The notes: generated by a model not told the origin, from the letters alone. A stretch of 64,000 bases of DNA from Fibrobacter sp. (GCA_012513915.1 JAAZBG010000139.1:1-64000), one strand, 5' to 3'. Positions 1 to 8,578 are shown, numbered from the stretch's first letter. Numbers and translations: made by a program.

Positions 1-941
1 CAAGTCCCAACTCAGAAATCTCTGATGAGCTCTCTCTTGCAGCGATACTTCTGTATCATTTAACAAAAACAGAAAGCTACAAAACCGACGCACTCAATTA
101 CCTTAAGGAAAAGTGGGAATCAAATTCAGCACTCGCCTGGGATACAAAAGCCGACATATCCTATTATTATATAGTAAAGGCAGATCCGAATGCAAAAAAC
201 AGCAGCGGCGGTTTTTACAGAAATTTTCTTGCCAAAAATGTAAGTAAAGGAATCGCAGGTGTAGGATCAAATCAGTACGGTTTTCCCTGGGGTTTTTTGA
301 GCAATGCCTGGGGTACCAATAAACTTGCCTGTGGAAGTGCATTTGCAGCTGCGCTCCTTGGAAAACTGCTTGAAGACAAAGTAATCACGTCGGTAGATCC
401 GGCTGTTACAGCAGATCAGGCTTATTCCTATAATGCAAAGATTGTTGACTATATGCTTGGTAACAACGAATTCAAACATCCCTTTCTTCATGGTTACAAA
501 GGAGACATGACCCACAGAGTACACCACCGTAATGCGATGGGACGAGATGATAATCCTCCAACTGCAACCAAAAACTCTGCTCCCTTCATGTTTGCAAGCG
601 GTGCCCTTATCGGCGGACCATCAGCTGCGAATTCATTCCAGAATATTATTGAGGGCGGTAGTGCCTTTATGGAAACAGAAAGCGGATGCGATTATAACGG
701 CCCGTTCATCGGAGCACAGGCAAATATCGTAAGTAAACTTGACCCCAAGACTCCGGTCAGGAAACTTCCACTTAACAAAAATATAAATCCATCATTCAGA
801 AACGCCGCAAAATCGTTTGTTGACATCAGAGGAAGAACAATTCAGGCAACTGGCATACCAGGGACGTCAGGTATTTATTTCGTCAATGAACAGACTGCCT
901 CACATAGCAGACTATCAAAGATTATTTCAACCGGGAAATAA
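1..941 (+). CDS. Glycoside hydrolase family 9 (endoglucanase-like), C-terminal part
   Basis: The reading frame is open from base 3, so the N-terminus lies outside the window. The visible part carries the GH9 hallmarks: SDELSLAAILLY (the DELxWAAxxLY region), HRVHHRNAMG (the catalytic-site His/Arg loop), GALIGGP, and METESGCDYNGPFIGA, where the Glu before the DYN motif corresponds to the GH9 general acid. GH9 enzymes cleave beta-1,4-glucans. After the catalytic fold, the last ~45 residues (SFVDIRGRTI...SGIYFV) resemble the C-terminal sorting-type domains of secreted Fibrobacterota/T9SS-like proteins, which suggests an extracellular enzyme. A strong terminator follows. The family call is firm; substrate preference is not readable. 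Confidence 0.85.
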   Translation, partial: SPNSEISDELSLAAILLYHLTKTESYKTDALNYLKEKWESNSALAWDTKADISYYYIVKADPNAKNSSGGFYRNFLAKNVSKGIAGVGSNQYGFPWGFLSNAWGTNKLACGSAFAAALLGKLLEDKVITSVDPAVTADQAYSYNAKIVDYMLGNNEFKHPFLHGYKGDMTHRVHHRNAMGRDDNPPTATKNSAPFMFASGALIGGPSAANSFQNIIEGGSAFMETESGCDYNGPFIGAQANIVSKLDPKTPVRKLPLNKNINPSFRNAAKSFVDIRGRTIQATGIPGTSGIYFVNEQTASHSRLSKIISTGK

Positions 942-970
942 CAATACTTATTTAACTATCGTGTTTAATG

Positions 971-1004
971 GAGAGACTGGAATACTACCGGTCTCTCTTT
1001 TTTT
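971..1004 (+). terminator. Rho-independent terminator of the GH9 gene
   Basis: A 10-bp stem (971-980 pairs with 988-997, one G-T wobble) closes a 7-nt AATACTA loop and is followed by a run of seven T (998-1004), 30 bases after the GH9 stop. Confidence 0.9.
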
Positions 1005-1162
1005 AACTGGTATTTATCACGTTTCCTATACACCGATTCCGATACAACTCACAATCGATTGGCGTTTTTCCGGTAAAGTTTTTTCCTTCGGAGGTCGATA
1101 ATTCATAATGAAACAAGGATGTGACTCGTTTAACGCAAACCAATAATCCAGGGATGGTGATT

Positions 1163-1351
1163 ATGGAGTACATTAGTGATACCCCGAATATCCGCAAAGG
1201 CCGCTTTTTGTGGATGGACGCTCCCGAACGGGAGCAATTTCTATCAATGTTAAAGCATCGAATCGCAAATGGTTATTACTACACCGATTCAATTTTCGGA
1301 AAAATCGCTGATGAGCTGGCTCCGGTGATGGTGGAAACGGTGGAGGAGTAG
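1163..1351 (+). CDS. Small FlgM-like (anti-sigma-28-type) protein
   Basis: About 62 residues. The C-terminal half (REQFLSMLKHRIANGYYY, then TDSIFGKIADEL) follows the pattern of the FlgM C-terminal helices, where a short helix, an I-x-x-G-x-Y turn and an (I)AD-x-L helix bind sigma-28. Acidic C-terminus. Start choice is open: ATG 1163 has AGGG 9 bases upstream; ATG 1154 and GTG 1121 are in frame but have poor spacing to any Shine-Dalgarno. It stands alone between the GH9 terminator and a repeat, with no flagellar gene near. The relation to FlgM is by pattern only and could be a convergent small helical protein. Confidence 0.5.
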   Translation: MEYISDTPNIRKGRFLWMDAPEREQFLSMLKHRIANGYYYTDSIFGKIADELAPVMVETVEE

Positions 1352-1377
1352 CCTGTACTTTTTGCTTTCGCAATGTG

Positions 1378-1435
1378 GCCTCACCCCCCGGCCCCCTCTC
1401 AATTATGCATGGAGAGGGGGAGGTGGAGATGTTCG
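1378..1435. repeat. G/C-rich palindromic interspersed repeat (copy 1)
   Basis: CCCCCTCTC at 1392-1400 and GGAGAGGGGG at 1411-1420 form a hairpin. The left end 1378-1400 is identical over 23 bases to 62701-62723, where a longer copy sits in the MacB-type operon. This marks a dispersed REP-like family. Confidence 0.75.
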
Positions 1436-1500
1436 CGTTCGCGCACTGCTCTGCAGGGCGCGTTAAGCAGAGATGAGCTGATTAGACGCCAGATACATTG

Positions 1501-1582
1501 CCATTTTACCTAATTTATTACTTAATTAAATGTCATCTTACCTAATTCATTACCTAATTAAATGCCATCTTACCTAATTTAC
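1501..1582. repeat. 32-bp tandem repeat, about 2.5 copies
   Basis: Units at 1501-1532, 1533-1564 and a partial unit at 1565-1582 share the pattern CATYTTACCTAATT...TTAATTAAATG. The last unit runs into the 3' end of the fic gene (stop at 1579). Confidence 0.75.
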
Positions 1583-2634
1583 TGACTATAGTTATCACAC
1601 TTCTTCCAGATTGCTGTTCGACCTCTTGATATACATTCAATATTCCTGTTATCTTTTAATTCCTTAAGTACAAATCTGATCAAATCGATACTAACTCCAG
1701 GGCAAGCAGTTTGAACATCTTTCATCGAAAACTGAGTTGGCAATTTATCAATTACATTTAGAATTAATTGTGACTTTTCTCCTTTTACAGAGCCAATCTG
1801 TTCAATCCGGTCCTCAAATTCCTTATATGCGATTTTAAAAACATATAGAATAAACTGAATGTAAGGCCATGGATCATGTTGACCTTCATGCCAGTTTTTT
1901 GAACTCTGTTCCAAGGTTTCATAGTATCGTTCTTTATTTTCTTCAATTATTCTTTCAAGACTTATATAGCGGCCTACCTCAAAATCACCATGATACGCCT
2001 GAAGTAATAGCAACAATCTGGAAACTCTTCCATTCCCATCCCGAAAAGGATGAATACATAAAAAATCAAGATTGAACGCGGCTAGTAGTACTAAAAAGGG
2101 GATATTTGTATCTATTGACATTGTATACCACAATTCAAGCAGCTGATTCATATAGCCTTGTGTTTGAGCTGCGGCGACAGTCTCAAACCTTACTCTGCTT
2201 GAACCATCTGAATATGTCTCGATTATCGACCCATCCTTTTCTTTATATTTACCGGAATCCCACAATTCTCCTTTGGTATGCCTATGAAAATCAAGGATGT
2301 TGCTTTCATTTACTTTTAGAGATTTCCCACTACTATGTATCAGATTAAGACATTCCCGATACCCACCGATTTCCTCTTCATTTCTATCGCGATACAACGG
2401 TTTACCAAGTATAACAGTATTAATTCTTGATGCATCAATAGTAACGCCTTCAATTCGGTTTGATGAAACCGCACTTTGTATCAGTGCATGTTCTCTGAGT
2501 GCTTTTAACTTTTGAGGCGATTGGTATGAAAAAAGTATCTGTTTTCCTTTTGACTCCATAATTGATGAAATGTACCATGCCGAAATAGATGGAATTAATG
2601 GCAGATTTGCCTGAAACAAAGAAAGAGTTTTCAT
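1579..2634 (-). CDS. Fic-family protein (AMP-transferase type) with N-terminal inhibitory motif
   Basis: 351 residues. The Fic core motif HPFRDGNGR lies at residues 195-203; in this family its His is the catalytic base and the following loop binds ATP phosphates. Fic proteins transfer AMP (or related groups) to hydroxyl side chains of target proteins. Residues 58-63 (SNRIEG) match the inhibitory [S/T]xxxE[G/N] motif, placing it among Fic proteins that carry their own inhibitory helix N-terminal to the core. The C-terminal ~80 residues (QFSMKDVQTACPGVSIDLIRF) look like a winged helix. It lies 78 bases downstream of the AbrB-type gene on the same strand, probably co-transcribed. Target unknown. 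Confidence 0.9.
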   Translation of the reverse strand: MKTLSLFQANLPLIPSISAWYISSIMESKGKQILFSYQSPQKLKALREHALIQSAVSSNRIEGVTIDASRINTVILGKPLYRDRNEEEIGGYRECLNLIHSSGKSLKVNESNILDFHRHTKGELWDSGKYKEKDGSIIETYSDGSSRVRFETVAAAQTQGYMNQLLELWYTMSIDTNIPFLVLLAAFNLDFLCIHPFRDGNGRVSRLLLLLQAYHGDFEVGRYISLERIIEENKERYYETLEQSSKNWHEGQHDPWPYIQFILYVFKIAYKEFEDRIEQIGSVKGEKSQLILNVIDKLPTQFSMKDVQTACPGVSIDLIRFVLKELKDNRNIECISRGRTAIWKKCDNYSQ

Positions 2635-2712
2635 ATTAATAGAATACCTTTAATTTTAAAACTTCAGTTACCGGGTGATATTTTAAATCCACTGCCAGGA
2701 ATTTCGGCTCAC

Positions 2713-2919
2713 TCATTTGGCTAATTTATCCAACGATTTACGATGTTTCTTTGCTATTTTGCTGTATGCATCCATTGCTGAAATTGGTTTGAGAAAAATT
2801 CCACCATCTTTTTGGGTTATTTCAAGCGCAGTATCATCATTAATGTTCAATAGATCAAGAACTGGTTTGTCAATAACAACACCACGACTATTACCGATTT
2901 TCTGAAGATGTTTAATCAT
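2713..2919 (-). CDS. AbrB/MazE/SpoVT-type small DNA-binding protein
   Basis: 68 residues beginning MIKHLQKIGNSRGVVIDKPV, the swapped-hairpin AbrB/MazE fold signature (KxGNSxGxxI), followed by a short basic tail (AKKHRKSLDKLAK). Such proteins dimerise, bind palindromic operators and often serve as antitoxins. GGAGG lies 7 bases before the ATG. A perfect 19-nt palindrome overlaps its own promoter, so autoregulation is likely. The fic gene is directly downstream. Confidence 0.85.
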   Translation of the reverse strand: MIKHLQKIGNSRGVVIDKPVLDLLNINDDTALEITQKDGGIFLKPISAMDAYSKIAKKHRKSLDKLAK

Positions 2920-2934
2920 TGTAATCCTCCATTA

Positions 2935-2953
2935 GTAAGAACGATGTTCTTAC
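2935..2953 (-). promoter_or_regulatory. Perfect palindromic operator GTAAGAAC-GAT-GTTCTTAC
   Basis: Two 8-base arms with a 3-base spacer, between the -10 box (2957-2962) and the Shine-Dalgarno of the AbrB-type gene. It covers the expected transcription start, an ideal place for repression by the gene's own product. Confidence 0.75.
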
Positions 2954-2956
2954 TAT

Positions 2957-2985
2957 AAGATACAACAGGAACTATTTTTTTTCAA
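2957..2985 (-). promoter_or_regulatory. Sigma-70-type promoter of the abrB-fic pair
   Basis: On the minus strand TTGAAA (2980-2985), a 17-base spacer and TATCTT (2957-2962). The palindrome starts 4 bases downstream of the -10 box. Confidence 0.6.
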
Positions 2986-3088
2986 TCTGATTCTTTAAAT
3001 ACGAACCTGATCAGGTTGGAACTGATATGCATTTGGTCGTCGATATGTATAGAAAAACGAAAAAATATACACGTTTTTGTTGTATCAG

Positions 3089-3219
3089 GACCACCCCGTC
3101 AGTCGAAACGCCTGACACCCCTCCACTGGAGGGGAATTTTTAAATTGTGGGCTGTATTTATAAATCACCACGAATCCATTCCCCTCCTCTGGAGGGGTGC
3201 CCGTCTGGGCGGGGTGGTC
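3089..3219. repeat. Inverted-repeat element, two ~45-bp arms in opposite orientation
   Basis: GACCACCCCGTC (3089-3100) is mirrored by GGCGGGGTGGTC (3208-3219). Each arm also holds its own hairpin: CCCCTCC-ACT-GGAGGGG (about 3118-3134) and CCCCTCC-TCT-GGAGGGG (about 3181-3197). Between the arms is ~45 bp of AT-rich DNA. No transposase; it looks like a dispersed non-coding repeat. The remainder of 2986-3470 shows no convincing gene. Confidence 0.7.
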
Positions 3220-3470
3220 TTGATCTGAATTTTTAAATCAACAAAAAATCATCGATCAACGCAATTTACGAAGCAGGAAAATTCTACTTCTCGTATCGTA
3301 ACAATTTGGAGACGGCATCACTGTTTGTCAATAGTAGTATGAAACGGCGGAAGGCTGGGAAGAGGAAGGTTACGGGATAAATGAGTTCATTGTTTTGTAT
3401 GAATTTGTAAATAGTAATAAGCTAAATAACAATCATCCCCGTATCATCAAGAAGAGTGCCCTGCGGGCAC

Positions 3471-3500
3471 AAAAAAAGCGTTCCCATTATGAGAACGCTT
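3471..3500 (-). terminator. Terminator of the pilin gene
   Basis: Stem AAGCGTTC/GAACGCTT (3476-3483 with 3493-3500), followed on the minus strand by a T tract (A run 3471-3477). Confidence 0.85.
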
Positions 3501-3534
3501 TCATAAAACCCTAAAAAAGCCTAAGTAATCCTGA

Positions 3535-3963
3535 TTAGAAATTAGCTAAATATTTACCATCAAAACCACCTAATGCATGAACTGGATTTGATGTAGCATC
3601 TGCAATTGTACTTGTCGCTCCAGCAGTAGCATCATTATACGGCCCGACTATTTTACCAGGTGAAACTGTGGCTGTATAAACACCAGCTGCAGCACCACCA
3701 CCAGTATGTGCATATGCGAACCATTTGCTTGTAGTAGGAGCATCAAATACCAAATCGGCCGTAGTAGTTGCAATAGTACCGGTTTCAGCTATGTGTGCAA
3801 GCATTGCATGATCCCAAGAACCCATAACTGTCGGGATCTCGCTAATTTTCGCCTTCGTAGAAGCATCAGTAAATTTCGGAATTGCAAGCGCAGCAAGAAC
3901 ACCGATAATAACGATAACGACCATAAGTTCGATAAGTGTAAAACCTTTATTTGTACGAATCAT
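3535..3963 (-). CDS. Type IV pilin / pseudopilin-like protein
   Basis: 142 residues from ATG 3963, which has AAGGAGA at good spacing; a longer in-frame start upstream has no such site. The N-terminus MIRTNKGFTLIELMVVIVII is a canonical type III (prepilin) signal: a short basic leader, cleavage after Gly7, N-methylated Phe, Glu5 of the mature chain, then a ~20-residue hydrophobic helix. The C-terminal part is Thr/Ala/Gly-rich and contains a single plausible beta domain without a Cys pair. It stands alone, with its own promoter and terminator and no pilus assembly genes nearby. It could be a major pilin or a secretion pseudopilin. Confidence 0.85.
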   Translation of the reverse strand: MIRTNKGFTLIELMVVIVIIGVLAALAIPKFTDASTKAKISEIPTVMGSWDHAMLAHIAETGTIATTTADLVFDAPTTSKWFAYAHTGGGAAAGVYTATVSPGKIVGPYNDATAGATSTIADATSNPVHALGGFDGKYLANF

Positions 3964-4164
3964 TTTGAATCTCCTTGAATTGTTTTTACTATTCATTACA
4001 TTAATCTTTGTTACTAACTACCCTGTTTCTACTTCTACCTTTTCCTTTACGTTTACTTTGAACTACCTTGTAATCGTAATCTCTGTCAGGTTGCCCCCTC
4101 TCCGAGTACCGAATCATCGTTTCCCTTACCGGTACATCAGGCTTTTAGAAATTGTTATACTCTC

Positions 4165-4193
4165 ATTTTAGCGTATCAAAGCGCTTAAATCAA
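4165..4193 (-). promoter_or_regulatory. Sigma-70-type promoter of the pilin gene
   Basis: Minus strand TTGATT (4188-4193), 17-base spacer, TAAAAT (4165-4170). This predicts a ~195-nt leader before the pilin start. Confidence 0.55.
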
Positions 4194-4380
4194 GTGTTTT
4201 TTACATTTTTTTTACCTATTCGCTCGCCTTTTTTGTAACAGTTTGATTTTTATTGCCAACTATTCCCCCTCTCCGATGATTATTGTGATGTGTTTTTGTG
4301 ATTTCCCGATTTTGCTGTTATTTTATTTACCAACTTCCGATTTCGGTTATGTTGGTATGATATTTTGCTTTTTCAAAGAG

Positions 4381-4694
4381 CCGGGCGATGGGCGGGCTGT
4401 GTATAGGTAGATAGGCGGGCTGTGTATAGGTAGATAGGCGGGCTATGTATATGGTCGATAGGCGGGCGAAAGACGGGCGAAAGATGTTTCGCCCTTACAC
4501 CATCTGCCTTACACCATCTGCCTTACACCATCTGCCTTACACCATCTGCCTTACACCATCTGCCTTACACCATCTGCCATCTGCCATCTGCCATCTGCCA
4601 TCTTGCACTTGCACTTGCACTTGCACTTGCACTTGCACTTGCACTTGCACTTGCACTTGCACTTGCACTTGCCACTTACCACTCACCACTCACG
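4381..4694. repeat. Complex microsatellite/minisatellite block
   Basis: Four nested tandem arrays follow each other. A 23-24-bp unit (GGCGGGCTGTGTATAGGTAG plus ATA) is repeated about three times at ~4382-4452. A 14-bp unit TTACACCATCTGCC occurs six times at 4495-4578. Its 7-bp sub-unit ATCTGCC occurs three times at 4579-4599. A 6-bp unit TGCACT occurs eleven times at 4604-4669. Degenerate CCACTTA/CCACTCA copies trail to ~4694. Each array seems to be seeded by the end of the previous one. No gene is supported here; the rest of 3997-5120 is AT-rich and holds nothing else I can name. Confidence 0.9.
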
Positions 4695-5120
4695 ATATAC
4701 CTGCGGTATCCTGTAGTGCGGTATATGGCCCTATAACCGTATAGTTTGTTTTTCCTTTAGTATTGTACTATTACTGTTCTTAAAATATCAACAAAATAAT
4801 ACCGCGTAAAATCAATGTGTTAGAAAATGTGGGTCTGTGGATTTTCTTTTTTGTGTGTGCAATAGTAAAAAAAATAAACCTGCAACTATTTTTCTTTGGA
4901 AACTCTTTGGTAGGATCTAACTAAACGAAATGATCGCTTATCACCATTGTGACACAAAGAAGTTTTGTCACAATAAAAATAAAATTTATGGAATCTGCGA
5001 TGCGGTATTTACTTAATGGATACTATTTCTATGAGCAACAGGAAAAAGGCCGGGAGATTTTTTACTGACTCGTTATTTTCAGCTTCGGCTTTGCCATTGC
5101 AATCGATAATCCCAACGTAT

Positions 5121-5148
5121 TATAGGGTCGATCGCGACCGACCCTATA
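5121..5148 (-). terminator. Hairpin at the end of the uppS-cdsA-dxr-rseP operon
   Basis: Stem TATAGGGTCG (5121-5130) with CGACCCTATA (5139-5148), immediately after the rseP stop. There is no clear T tract, so it may be a 3'-end stabiliser rather than a full intrinsic terminator. Confidence 0.55.
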
Positions 5149-5151
5149 TTT

Positions 5152-6516
5152 CTATCGGCCGAAAATCCTGAAATACTCCGGAAGCCTGTTTACATCGTTA
5201 AAGGTTACATACAGAAACAGGAACAGGAAAAATGCGATTGCAATTTTATTAAGCAGCATCTGTGTTTTTAATGACAACGGCTTTCTCCGTACTGCTTCAA
5301 AGAGCAGAAACAGTAACATGCCACCATCAGTGATAATTAACGGCATCAGATTTAAAACGGCAAGATTAATGCCAACCAGCCCCATAAAATTCAGTATCGG
5401 TGCCAATCCCTCAAGCATCATGCCCCCTGACATAGGGATAATGCCGACAGGCCCGGCAAGGTGTTTAGGGCTTACCTCCTGAGATACAAGTTTCTTGATA
5501 ATATCAAAAATCATGGTCGTGTACTCCCATGTTTTTTCCATACCTTTGTTAAACGCGACACCAACAGGATATCTGACAATCCTTTTCTTTCCCACATCAA
5601 CGGTAATACCAACTATGAACCGTTTCTCATCCTCGTTATATAAAGGGGTTGCTTCAAGTGAGACCCTTGAACCGCTACGGGCTACAACAAGCGATAGTGG
5701 TGCTTTTGCAACAGTATCGTAATTCATTATCACCTGTAACACCTGATACCAGGAAATGATCTCTTTTCCATTTATTCCGACAATTGTATCACCGCTAAGA
5801 ATTCCCGCTTTCTGTGCCGGCGAACCACCACTGGTTGCCTTGACAATTGCAGGAAGTGGCGGCCTGAGGCCACCGAAGGGATCCTTTGGAATAAGATCAT
5901 CTGATTCATTCATGGTAAAGCTCGCTGAGCCAATCTGCCCGTCACGATAGTATGAAATGGTAAACTTTTTATCCATCAGGGAAAATGATGTCCTAATATC
6001 TTCCCAGTTGCGCATAGCCTTATTGTTAATGGTAAGAATACTATCACCGGCTCTGAGCCCTGCGGCTTCACTTAAAGACATTTCATCAATAGCGCCAATT
6101 ATCGGGTGTTCAAGATACTCGGGTTCCTCAACACCATTGGCAAACATGAACCATAACATCGCAAATGCTGCAATAAAATTTGCAAGAGGTCCGGCGGCTG
6201 CAACAAGCGCGCGCTGCCATACCGGCTTTGATGTAAATTCATCGCTTGCTCCGCTTTTTCCCTCTTCCGGGTTCTCTCCGGCCATCTTGACATAACCACC
6301 AAAGGGAATCGCACTGATTCTGTACTCTGTTCCCTTATAGGTTTTCTTCAGAAGCGGCGTACCGAACCCAAGCGAAAATGCAAGAACACGAATGCCGCAC
6401 CACTTTGCAACAAGAAAATGCCCGAGTTCGTGTATAAACACAAGGACCCCAAGAACAACAATACCAAGTACGACAAGCAGTACTTTATTGAATATCATAG
6501 CAAGAGTAAGTTCCAC
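5152..6516 (-). CDS. rseP: RseP-type site-2 intramembrane zinc metalloprotease
   Basis: 454 residues. The zinc motif HELGH (residues 29-33) sits in the first membrane segment; GYVKMAG follows in the expected loop. Two PDZ domains fill the middle (AGLRAGDSILTINN and AQKAGILSGDTIVGINGKEI). The C-terminal membrane part contains NLMPLIITDGG, a variant of the family NxxPxxxxDG motif that supplies the third zinc ligand. RseP cleaves anti-sigma factors and remnant signal peptides within the inner membrane. Four bases separate it from dxr, the usual genomic order. ATG 6498 (MIFNK) is an alternative start. Confidence 0.93.
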   Translation of the reverse strand: MELTLAMIFNKVLLVVLGIVVLGVLVFIHELGHFLVAKWCGIRVLAFSLGFGTPLLKKTYKGTEYRISAIPFGGYVKMAGENPEEGKSGASDEFTSKPVWQRALVAAAGPLANFIAAFAMLWFMFANGVEEPEYLEHPIIGAIDEMSLSEAAGLRAGDSILTINNKAMRNWEDIRTSFSLMDKKFTISYYRDGQIGSASFTMNESDDLIPKDPFGGLRPPLPAIVKATSGGSPAQKAGILSGDTIVGINGKEIISWYQVLQVIMNYDTVAKAPLSLVVARSGSRVSLEATPLYNEDEKRFIVGITVDVGKKRIVRYPVGVAFNKGMEKTWEYTTMIFDIIKKLVSQEVSPKHLAGPVGIIPMSGGMMLEGLAPILNFMGLVGINLAVLNLMPLIITDGGMLLFLLFEAVRRKPLSLKTQMLLNKIAIAFFLFLFLYVTFNDVNRLPEYFRIFGR

Positions 6517-6520
6517 GTTT

Positions 6521-7681
6521 TTACCTTCTTGACAAATAGTTGTTTAAAACTGACCTGCGTACCTCACTGTCAACCTCGATAATTGTCTCAAGACTGTCAG
6601 CCTTGCGAACGGTATGTCGTTCAAGCGCGAATGACACCATTGCAGGAATATCATTAAAACCGATCTGTTTATTTAGAAATGCCCCAACCGCAATTTCATT
6701 GGCTGCGTTGACAACAACTGGTGCCGTTCCACCTGCAGTTCCTGCTTCAATGCATAATCGTAAACAGGGAAAACGATCAGGATCTGGATCGTAAAAGTCA
6801 AGTTTCTGAATCTGCGGCAGCGAAAGTCGTTTTCCAGGCATCGGAAGACGTTCCGGATATGACAGTGCATACTGAATCGGCAGCTCCATATCAGGGAGTC
6901 CGAGCTGTGCCAGTATGGCGCCATCATGAAATTCAACCAGCGAGTGAATGATTGACTGGGGATGAATCCACACACGTAATTGACTGTACGGCAAACGGAA
7001 CAAGTGGTGAGCCTCAATTATTTCAAAGCCTTTATTCATAAGCGTTGCTGAATCGATGGTGATTTTTTTCCCCATTGACCAGGTCGGATGATTGAGAGCA
7101 TCTTCTGGTGTGATCGATGCAAACTCATGTTGCTGACGGTTTCTGAACGGTCCGCCGGATGCTGTCAGAATCATCGATTCTATCGTGGAATCCTTTACAC
7201 CTGCGAGACATTGCAGAATGGCACTGTGTTCACTGTCGACCGGAATAAGTGACCCGTTTCCACTGTCAAGGAGAGACGTTATATAGTCACCACCGACCAC
7301 AAGCGATTCCTTGTTTGCAAGTGCGACACGTTTTTTCAGTTGTAATGCCGTAACCGTTGACCGCAATCCAACCGCACCGACCAGAGCATTGAGGAGAACA
7401 TCGTAACCGGTATCACGAACCAGCGACTCAAGTCCATCAGGACCAGTCAGAACTGTTACCGTATCACCAAAACGATCCTTTATTTTCTTTACACCATCAG
7501 GATCGCCAATGAAAACCATCTGCGGCCTGAATTCATCAATCTGCTTTATAAGCAATGCCACATTACGGTTTGCGGCCAGCCCCGCGATGGTAAATTTCTC
7601 AGGAAAGCGCCGGACACACTGCAGCGTTGATGTGCCAATAGATCCGGTTGATCCGAGCAGTACTATTTTTTGTAAACTCAT
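6521..7681 (-). CDS. dxr: 1-deoxy-D-xylulose 5-phosphate reductoisomerase
   Basis: 386 residues, normal length. N-terminal NADPH-binding motif GSTGSIGTSTL, then the family signatures ALANKESLVVGG, PVDSEHSAI and a SGGPFR loop; GKKITIDSATLMNKGFE is fully conserved. It converts DXP to MEP, the committed step of the non-mevalonate isoprenoid pathway that feeds UppS. It lies 3 bases from cdsA and 4 from rseP, in one operon. Confidence 0.97.
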   Translation of the reverse strand: MSLQKIVLLGSTGSIGTSTLQCVRRFPEKFTIAGLAANRNVALLIKQIDEFRPQMVFIGDPDGVKKIKDRFGDTVTVLTGPDGLESLVRDTGYDVLLNALVGAVGLRSTVTALQLKKRVALANKESLVVGGDYITSLLDSGNGSLIPVDSEHSAILQCLAGVKDSTIESMILTASGGPFRNRQQHEFASITPEDALNHPTWSMGKKITIDSATLMNKGFEIIEAHHLFRLPYSQLRVWIHPQSIIHSLVEFHDGAILAQLGLPDMELPIQYALSYPERLPMPGKRLSLPQIQKLDFYDPDPDRFPCLRLCIEAGTAGGTAPVVVNAANEIAVGAFLNKQIGFNDIPAMVSFALERHTVRKADSLETIIEVDSEVRRSVLNNYLSRR

Positions 7682-7684
7682 TCG

Positions 7685-8578
7685 TTAATATCCAAATATC
7701 CTGTTGACAAGCCAGGCAAACAGTGACACAACAGGAACCGCAAAGAAAACACTATCAAAACGGTCAAGAATACCACCATGCCCCGGAATGATATCCGATG
7801 CATCTTTGACAGAAAAGTATCTTTTCATAAGCGAAACCAGAAGATCACCGATTTGAGCAAAAATACCGATTAATATTCCAAGAATGATACCAAGCCATTT
7901 AGGGTAGGCCGGATTTCCGATAAAAAACCAGACAACGCCTACAAGTAACGCCGCACTCAAAAAGCCGCCAATACTACCCTCAAGCGTCTTCTTGGGGCTA
8001 ATGCTGCTGAAATGCGTTTTCCCCCACAGATTTCCTACAAAATATGCACCGCTGTCACAAAAAAATACAGCAGCAATAACAGTGCAGATTCCAAGCTGTG
8101 AAAGCATCGGAATGGAGTTCTTTACAAAAAGAGACTGAAACGGATCTTTATAAAAGTTAAGCATTGATATCATCGCAATGTACATAAATACCGTTCCACT
8201 GAAAAGCAGACTGGCACGCATCCAGCGTTTCTGCTGCGAATTTTTGCCCCAGATAAATGTTTCCAGTGCAACAAGCAGTAACAACAGGTAAACACCCAGA
8301 TTTGACGGTATATTGGTATTGTCAAAATAGAAAAAAGCCTGAAGTGCAAGCCATACATATCCTACCCAGAATCCGTTTTTAGGATTAGCAATACCAAGCA
8401 TTTTTTTATATTCGTAGTAGCCAAGAAACGTAAGCAGCAGCATAAGTACCTGGCCAGGATAGATATATGTCCAGGATTTTGGTGTAACGGAAATTGTCGA
8501 ATTTAAAATCCACCACGCCAGAGGAACAGCCCAAAGAACAAAAAACATCCGTTTGGCAAGATCCGCCATTTTAGCCAT
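7685..8578 (-). CDS. cdsA: Phosphatidate cytidylyltransferase (CDP-diglyceride synthase)
   Basis: 297 residues with about eight hydrophobic segments. The C-terminal CdsA signature is intact: SPKKTLEGSIGG, then GDLLVSLMKRYFSVKDAS and IPGHGGILDRFDS, including the Asp residues that bind Mg and CTP. It makes CDP-diacylglycerol for phospholipid synthesis in the inner membrane. Its ATG overlaps the uppS stop by one base (TAATG), implying translational coupling. Confidence 0.95.
   Translation of the reverse strand: MAKMADLAKRMFFVLWAVPLAWWILNSTISVTPKSWTYIYPGQVLMLLLTFLGYYEYKKMLGIANPKNGFWVGYVWLALQAFFYFDNTNIPSNLGVYLLLLLVALETFIWGKNSQQKRWMRASLLFSGTVFMYIAMISMLNFYKDPFQSLFVKNSIPMLSQLGICTVIAAVFFCDSGAYFVGNLWGKTHFSSISPKKTLEGSIGGFLSAALLVGVVWFFIGNPAYPKWLGIILGILIGIFAQIGDLLVSLMKRYFSVKDASDIIPGHGGILDRFDSVFFAVPVVSLFAWLVNRIFGY

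Noticed and set aside
3016-3228. 70-codon frame across the inverted repeat
   Set aside because: Its content is the repeat itself; no domain or start signal.
4353-4371. TGGTAT...TTGCT as a sigma-54 element
   Set aside because: Spacing is one base too long and there is no plus-strand gene downstream.
4495-4669. Possible CRISPR array
   Set aside because: Units are directly adjacent with no unique spacers and change in length; it is a simple satellite.
4445-4744. 99-codon plus-strand frame reading Cys-Thr repeats
   Set aside because: It is only the translation of the 14-, 7- and 6-bp tandem arrays; no ribosome site and no family.
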